Notes under the pieces: generated by a model | Told to the model about the DNA's origin: nothing | What the model saw: only the letters and a program-made list of their open reading frames with translations | The model's database searches: none | In this document: piece by piece, positions 1 to 3,341 of the stretch | Layout: each line of letters begins with the position of its first letter | Position numbering within the stretch: position 1 is the first letter of the stretch | Source of the DNA: CAZTYW01 sp964617695 | Lineage (GTDB): Bacteria; Chloroflexota; Dehalococcoidia; UBA2247; RBG-13-53-26 | Assembly: GCA_964617695.1 (NCBI GenBank) | Contig: CAZTYW010000086.1 | Span: 1-5,875, forward strand | Length of the DNA: 5,875 nucleotides | Reading direction: 5' to 3' | Translations under genes and position numbers: made by a program

Positions 1-599
1 ACACCCCCCAACTGCCCACCCCTGGTACCTGGAAGGCTCTCCTTCTGCACCCCCGGATGCAGAAAGGGCTTCTCCCTGGCTTCTACGATGGCCCTGGCAG
101 TGGAAAGGGCCGTTCCAGAAGGCGCATCAAGCTTCTGCTCATGATGCATCTCAAGGATTTCGGCATAATCAAAGTACCTTGCAGCTATCCTTGCCAGATG
201 AATCATCAACACGGCCCCCAGGGCGAAGTTCGACGCAACAATCGCCCCCACCCCGTTCGATCTCGCCAGCCCGTCAATCTCATCGAGGTTGTCTGGCGAG
301 AGGCCAGTTGTACCGATGACCAGGTTTACTTTCAGTCTGGTCGCTGTTCGGGCCGCAGACAGCCCGGCCTCCGCCACGCTGAAGTCTACCAGGACTTCGG
401 GCCGCTCCTGCTCCAAAAGCGATCCCAAATCCCTGGACAATGGTATGGAACCAGAGCCGTCCGGCAGGAGAAGGCTCTCCCGTTTGGCTGCAATATCCAC
501 CGCTGCGACCGGATGGAGTTCAGGATCAGCGCACAGGGCGCTGATTACCTGGCTACCCATCCTCCCCAGGGCACCATGCACAGCCACTCTCGCAGGCAT
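1..599 (-). CDS. dapB: 4-hydroxy-tetrahydrodipicolinate reductase DapB (3' end outside the window)
   Basis: Cytoplasmic enzyme of the diaminopimelate/lysine pathway that reduces 4-hydroxy-tetrahydrodipicolinate with NAD(P)H to tetrahydrodipicolinate. 199 complete codons are visible; family members are about 240-275 residues, so the C-terminal end is cut off by the window edge. Seen in the sequence: the Rossmann nucleotide-binding loop GALGRMG at residues 9-15, an acidic residue D35 after the second strand, IGTTG at 95-99, SNFALG at 123-128, and the signature HHEQKLDAPSGTA at 152-164. By family knowledge H152 and K156 match the catalytic His and Lys (H159 and K163 in E. coli), and the DAPSGTA loop binds substrate. 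The visible end, RGGQLGG, fits the stretch just before the conserved IHSVR segment. The ATG at 599-597 is preceded by a good ribosome binding site and lies 9 bp after the pnp stop, so it is very probably co-transcribed and translationally coupled with pnp. No frameshift or missing key residue was seen. Confidence 0.96.
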   Translation of the reverse strand, partial: MPARVAVHGALGRMGSQVISALCADPELHPVAAVDIAAKRESLLLPDGSGSIPLSRDLGSLLEQERPEVLVDFSVAEAGLSAARTATRLKVNLVIGTTGLSPDNLDEIDGLARSNGVGAIVASNFALGAVLMIHLARIAARYFDYAEILEMHHEQKLDAPSGTALSTARAIVEAREKPFLHPGVQKESLPGTRGGQLGG

Positions 600-603
600 G
601 AAG

Positions 604-610
604 CTTCCTT
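604..610 (-). promoter_or_regulatory. Ribosome binding site of dapB overlapping the pnp stop codon
   Basis: On the minus strand the bases read TAAGGAAGCTTCATG: the AAGGAAG Shine-Dalgarno shares its first two bases with the TAA stop of pnp and ends 4 bases before the dapB ATG. A ribosome finishing pnp would sit on the dapB start region, so coupled translation is inferred. There is no room for a separate promoter or terminator in the 9-bp gap. Confidence 0.75.
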
Positions 611-2837
611 AGTCGCTCTTGTTTGGTCTAAACTCGCCCTTGGGACGATGGTAACGCCTGTTGCCCGAACCGTTCCCTTCGCCCCGTCGATCATCGCTTG
701 GTCTCTTGTGAGAATAGCCCCGGCCTGACGGAGCCCCTTCCTTCGGCGCTCTGCCTACCTCGGAAAGCCCCTGAAGCACGGCGCGCCGGGAGAGCCTCAT
801 CTTCCCCTGGCTATCCATGTCTGTCACCATCACCGTTATCTCGTCGCCGACCTTGACGACATCCTCCACGCTGGGCACGCGATAGTCAGCCAGTTCGCTT
901 ATGTGAAGCAACCCCTCCTTGCCGGGCAGAATCTCTACCAGAGCCCCGAAGCCCATCAGACGGGTCACCTTGCCAGTGTAGATGCCCCCCACCTCCGCCT
1001 CCTTCGTCAGGTTCTGAATCATGGCTATAGCCTTCTGAGCTGCCTCAGCATCCGTAGACCCAATAAGCACCGTACCATCGTTCTCAATGTCGATGGTTGT
1101 CTTCGTCTGGTCAATGATGGACCTTATCATCTTTCCACCGGGTCCGATGACGGCACCGATCTTGCCTGGGTCGATAGTAATCTTGACCATCCGCGGTGCA
1201 TACTTGCTCAGCTCGGGGCGACTGGAGGCAATGGTCTCCTGTATCTTGCCGAGGATATACATGCGCGCTTCACGGGCCTGCTCCAGGCCCGTCTCCAATA
1301 TGTCATCTCCCAAACCCTTGACCTTGATGTCCATCTGAAGAGCGGTTATCCCATCTGCAGTCCCTGCCACCTTGAAGTCCATGTCACCGTAGGCGTCCTC
1401 CGTGCCTTCAAGGTCGGTCAGAACGGCAAATCGACCGTTCTCCCCCGTGACCAGCCCCATAGCTATGCCCGCCACCGGGGCCTTGATAGGTATTCCAGCA
1501 TCCATAAGAGACAGGGTGCTGGCACAGACCGAAGCCATAGAGGTACTACCGTTGGAACTGAGGACCTCTGAGACCAGTCGGATAGTGTATGGGAAATCAT
1601 CCTCTGGAGGGATTACAGGCGACAGAGCCCTTTCTACCAGCGCCCCATGCCCAACCTCGCGGCGTCCCGGGGTGCCAATACGCCTGACCTCGCCGGTTGA
1701 GTAGGGAGGGAAGTTGTAGTGATGCATGAAGCGCTTGCTCTCCTCCAGAGTAAGCCCATCCAGCGTCTGTTCATCACCTGCAGAACCCAGGGTGGCTATG
1801 TTCAGAACTTGGGTGAGACCCCGACTGAACAGACCAGAGCCATGAGTGCGGGGCAGCAGCCCCACTTCGCAATGGACAGGGCGGATGTCCCTTGGACCGC
1901 GGCCATCAGGGCGCACATCCCTTTCCAGGATACTTGCCCTCAACTCTGCCTTCACCCTGGCTTCAACCACAGATTCGACATCCTGCGGAGAGTACTGGTC
2001 GCCCAGCTTGTCAACCGCCTCTTGCTTCAAAGCCGACAGAGCCTCTTCACGCTCTATTTTGCCTTTGCCGATGAGCTGCGCAATCTTGCCATCAAGGACA
2101 GACGAGACGGCCGCCTCCAGTTCGGGGTCGGACCCCACCGGCTCGAACTCCACTTTGGCCCGGCCACTCGTGGCCCTCAGTTTCTCCTGCAGCCCTATAA
2201 TCTCCTGATTGACCTGCTGTCCGAGTCTGATAGCTTCCAGCACAAGTTGTTCAGGTGCCTCCCTGGCCCCAGCCTCCACCATCACCACCGCATCCCTGGT
2301 GCCGGCCACAACCACGTCGACAAGGCTGCTCTGAAGTTGACTGAAGGTGGGATTGATGATGAACTCGCCATCAAGATAACCAACGCGTACAGTACCCACC
2401 GGCCATTCGAAGGGGATCTCCGACAGAACCAGGGCTGCCGAGGCACCGATGGCTGCAAGTATGTCCGGCGAGTTCTCCTGGTCCACGGACAGTACAGTGG
2501 TTATAATCTGCACCTCGTGCCGAAAACCCTTGGGAAACAGGGGGCGGAGAAGGCGATCAGTCAAACGACTGGAGAGGGTTGCCTGCTGACTGGGCCGTCC
2601 TTCCCTCCTAAAGAATCCGCCGGGGATTTTCCCGGCGGCGTAGAGTCTTTCTTCGTAGTCTACGGTCAAGGGAAGGAAAGTCACTCCTTCCCTGGGCTCA
2701 TTAGCCATGCAAACGGTCACGAGCACAACCGTATCGCCGTAGCTCATAACAACGGCACTGCCCGCCTGCGTCGCCAGATCTCCCGTCTTGAGGGTTAAAG
2801 TCCTTCCCCCAATTGTAGTCTCTACCATGTGCAACAT
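609..2837 (-). CDS. pnp: Polyribonucleotide nucleotidyltransferase (polynucleotide phosphorylase, PNPase)
   Basis: Phosphorolytic 3'-to-5' exoribonuclease that releases nucleoside diphosphates and can also add 3' tails. The family forms a ring-shaped homotrimer in the cytoplasm. The 742-residue protein has the complete architecture: first RNase PH-like domain (about 5-225, with FFRREGRP at 75-82), helical linker (about 238-305), second catalytic RNase PH domain (about 308-535), KH domain (about 548-608, GPGG loop at 565-568), S1 domain (about 616-686) and a basic, Gly/Arg/Ser-rich tail (about 690-742). Metal-site residues D481, D487 and K489 in EDAYGDMDFK match D486, D492 and K494 of E. coli. 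The phosphate-binding loop SNGSTSMA (428-435) is intact. Local deviations include RLTDRLLRPLFP where RLIDRPLRPLFP is usual, and RGLTQ for RGETQ; neither hits a catalytic residue. I chose the first ATG (2837) because a perfect AGGAGGT lies 10 bases upstream; the second ATG (2828) is 19 bases away. The gene lies 61 bp after rpsO, the classic rpsO-pnp pair. Confidence 0.98.
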   Translation of the reverse strand: MLHMVETTIGGRTLTLKTGDLATQAGSAVVMSYGDTVVLVTVCMANEPREGVTFLPLTVDYEERLYAAGKIPGGFFRREGRPSQQATLSSRLTDRLLRPLFPKGFRHEVQIITTVLSVDQENSPDILAAIGASAALVLSEIPFEWPVGTVRVGYLDGEFIINPTFSQLQSSLVDVVVAGTRDAVVMVEAGAREAPEQLVLEAIRLGQQVNQEIIGLQEKLRATSGRAKVEFEPVGSDPELEAAVSSVLDGKIAQLIGKGKIEREEALSALKQEAVDKLGDQYSPQDVESVVEARVKAELRASILERDVRPDGRGPRDIRPVHCEVGLLPRTHGSGLFSRGLTQVLNIATLGSAGDEQTLDGLTLEESKRFMHHYNFPPYSTGEVRRIGTPGRREVGHGALVERALSPVIPPEDDFPYTIRLVSEVLSSNGSTSMASVCASTLSLMDAGIPIKAPVAGIAMGLVTGENGRFAVLTDLEGTEDAYGDMDFKVAGTADGITALQMDIKVKGLGDDILETGLEQAREARMYILGKIQETIASSRPELSKYAPRMVKITIDPGKIGAVIGPGGKMIRSIIDQTKTTIDIENDGTVLIGSTDAEAAQKAIAMIQNLTKEAEVGGIYTGKVTRLMGFGALVEILPGKEGLLHISELADYRVPSVEDVVKVGDEITVMVTDMDSQGKMRLSRRAVLQGLSEVGRAPKEGAPSGRGYSHKRPSDDRRGEGNGSGNRRYHRPKGEFRPNKSD
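1272..1292. repeat. Perfect 9-bp inverted repeat with 3-base loop inside pnp
   Basis: ACGGGCCTG and CAGGCCCGT are separated by CTC. In the pnp mRNA this makes a GC-rich hairpin with a GAG loop across codons 516-522 (T-G-L-E-Q-A-R). No T-run follows it, so it is not an intrinsic terminator. It may be an accident of GC-rich codon choice. Confidence 0.6.
2617..2638. repeat. Perfect 8-bp inverted repeat with 6-base loop inside pnp
   Basis: CCGCCGGG and CCCGGCGG flank GATTTT. On the mRNA strand it folds into a strong hairpin over codons 67-74 (A-A-G-K-I-P-G-G), just before the conserved FFRREGRP segment. The peptide is strongly conserved in PNPases and its Gly/Pro/Ala codons favour such a palindrome, so chance is a real alternative. 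The bases after it (ATTCTTTAGG) are not a convincing U-tract. Confidence 0.6.
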
Positions 2838-2839
2838 AT

Positions 2840-2873
2840 TAAGATGGACCTCCTGCTAAGATAACATAAGATA
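2840..2873 (-). repeat. Three ATCTTA hexamers in the pnp leader
   Basis: On the minus strand ATCTTA occurs at 2872-2867, 2862-2857 and 2845-2840. The first two belong to a 7-base direct repeat TATCTTA with a 10-base period. The third sits between the Shine-Dalgarno and the ATG of pnp, so the ribosome binding site is bracketed by copies two and three. The stretch is AT-richer than the flanking genes. Function is unknown; a protein or RNA binding role in control of pnp is only a possibility. Confidence 0.55.
2848..2854 (-). promoter_or_regulatory. Ribosome binding site of pnp (AGGAGGT)
   Basis: A perfect anti-16S match, AGGAGGT, ends 10 bases before the ATG at 2837. It decides the start: the alternative ATG three codons in would be 19 bases away, too far for this site. 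Confidence 0.85.
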
Positions 2874-2898
2874 GTTCGGTGGGGAAGCTGCTGGCGGC

Positions 2899-3162
2899 CT
2901 ATTTTCGCAGACCCAGCTTGGCTATGAGCTCGCGATAGCTAGCCACATCCTCCCGTTTCAAGTACCCCAATAGCCTTCTTCGCTGTCCTACCAGCTTCAA
3001 TAGCCCCCGCTGGGAGTGGAAATCGTGGCGGTGTACCTTCAGGTGCTCAGTCAGGTAGTTTATCCTCTCGGTCAGTAGAGCCACCTGAAGCGCTGTAGAG
3101 CCAGTATCCTTCTCGTGTAGCCTGAACTCTTCAATGATGACGCTTTTTCTTTCCTTCTCCAA
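2899..3162 (-). CDS. rpsO: 30S ribosomal protein uS15
   Basis: Primary-binding protein of the small ribosomal subunit; it binds the three-way junction of helices 20-22 in 16S rRNA and starts assembly of the platform. The 87-residue product is the normal length (88-89 in most bacteria). Signature parts are all present: DTGS at 19-22, LTERINYLTEHLK at 30-42, HRHDFHSQRGLL at 44-55 (with the conserved D47, H49 and S50 of the rRNA-contact segment) and RRRLLGYLKRED at 61-72, ending LGLRK. TALQVA replaces the more usual T/PEVQVA, a small oddity. The start is TTG at 3162, chosen because GGAG lies 6 bases upstream and no ATG or GTG in frame gives a normal-length protein. It is the first gene of a likely rpsO-pnp-dapB operon, with a strong promoter 40-70 bp upstream. 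S15 represses its own mRNA in several bacterial groups; whether it does so here is unknown. Confidence 0.97.
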   Translation of the reverse strand: MEKERKSVIIEEFRLHEKDTGSTALQVALLTERINYLTEHLKVHRHDFHSQRGLLKLVGQRRRLLGYLKREDVASYRELIAKLGLRK

Positions 3163-3168
3163 GTTGTG

Positions 3169-3172
3169 CTCC
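3169..3172 (-). promoter_or_regulatory. Ribosome binding site of rpsO (GGAG), supports the TTG start
   Basis: GGAG is followed by CACAAC and then TTG, a spacing of 6 bases. The flanking CCAA (3178-3175) could pair with UUGG (3162-3159), which includes the start codon, leaving GGAG in the loop; that stem is only 4 bp. Confidence 0.65.
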
Positions 3173-3202
3173 GATTGGTTCTTGCCTACGTAACAAAGCT
3201 CA

Positions 3203-3232
3203 ATTATAGCAAGGTGTCAAGTGACATGCAAA
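3203..3232 (-). promoter_or_regulatory. Sigma-70-type extended -10 promoter of the rpsO-pnp-dapB operon
   Basis: The minus strand has TGCTATAAT at 3211-3203: a perfect TATAAT with the TGn extension. TTTGCA at 3232-3227 can serve as a -35 element (4 of 6 matches, 18-bp spacer). Extended -10 promoters tolerate weak -35 boxes. A perfect TTGACA at 3220-3215 is only 6 bp from the -10 and cannot be its usual partner. The predicted transcription start is near 3196, giving a leader of about 34 bases before the rpsO TTG. Confidence 0.75.
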
Positions 3233-3234
3233 CA

Positions 3235-3250
3235 ACCAGGGCATCCCGGT
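3235..3250 (-). terminator. Possible weak intrinsic terminator after dnaE2
   Basis: On the minus strand ACCGGG-ATGC-CCTGGT forms a 6-bp stem (one G-U pair) with a 4-base loop, followed by TGTTTG, a poor U-tract. It lies about 92 bp after the dnaE2 stop and just upstream of the rpsO promoter, a sensible place to end dnaE2 transcripts. The stem is short and the T-run is broken, so this is tentative. The rest of the 179-bp gap shows nothing else I can name. Confidence 0.3.
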
Positions 3251-3341
3251 CACGCTGGCTGATTCTCAGTATAATCTCCCGTGAGTGTGAGATGTATGCC
3301 CCAGTCCAATGGGCCACTTGGTTGCAGAGGGAGGGCGTCAC

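Noticed and set aside
43..64. A 7-bp inverted repeat TTCTGCA/TGCAGAA inside dapB
   Set aside because: The stem is short, has an 8-base loop and sits in coding sequence; such repeats are expected by chance.
57..728. A 223-codon open frame on the plus strand opposite dapB and the end of pnp
   Set aside because: It is antisense to dapB, whose catalytic motifs are clear, and it crosses two real genes without any motif of its own.
903..1571. A 222-codon open frame on the plus strand opposite the middle of pnp
   Set aside because: It is a shadow of the pnp catalytic and KH/S1 coding sequence; no domain or ribosome binding site supports it.
1719..2798. A 359-codon open frame on the plus strand opposite pnp
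   Set aside because: It lies wholly antisense to a well-conserved pnp gene. Its translation has no recognisable family motif, and the length is explained by GC-rich codon use on the other strand.
2838..2898. A separate pnp promoter in the rpsO-pnp gap
   Set aside because: TATCTT and TATGTT are weak -10 candidates with no -35 partner inside the gap; co-transcription from the rpsO promoter is simpler.
3270..3275. TATAAT on the plus strand in the dnaE2-rpsO gap
   Set aside because: A promoter here would read antisense into dnaE2. No -35 element at a proper distance was seen and there is no plus-strand gene to serve.
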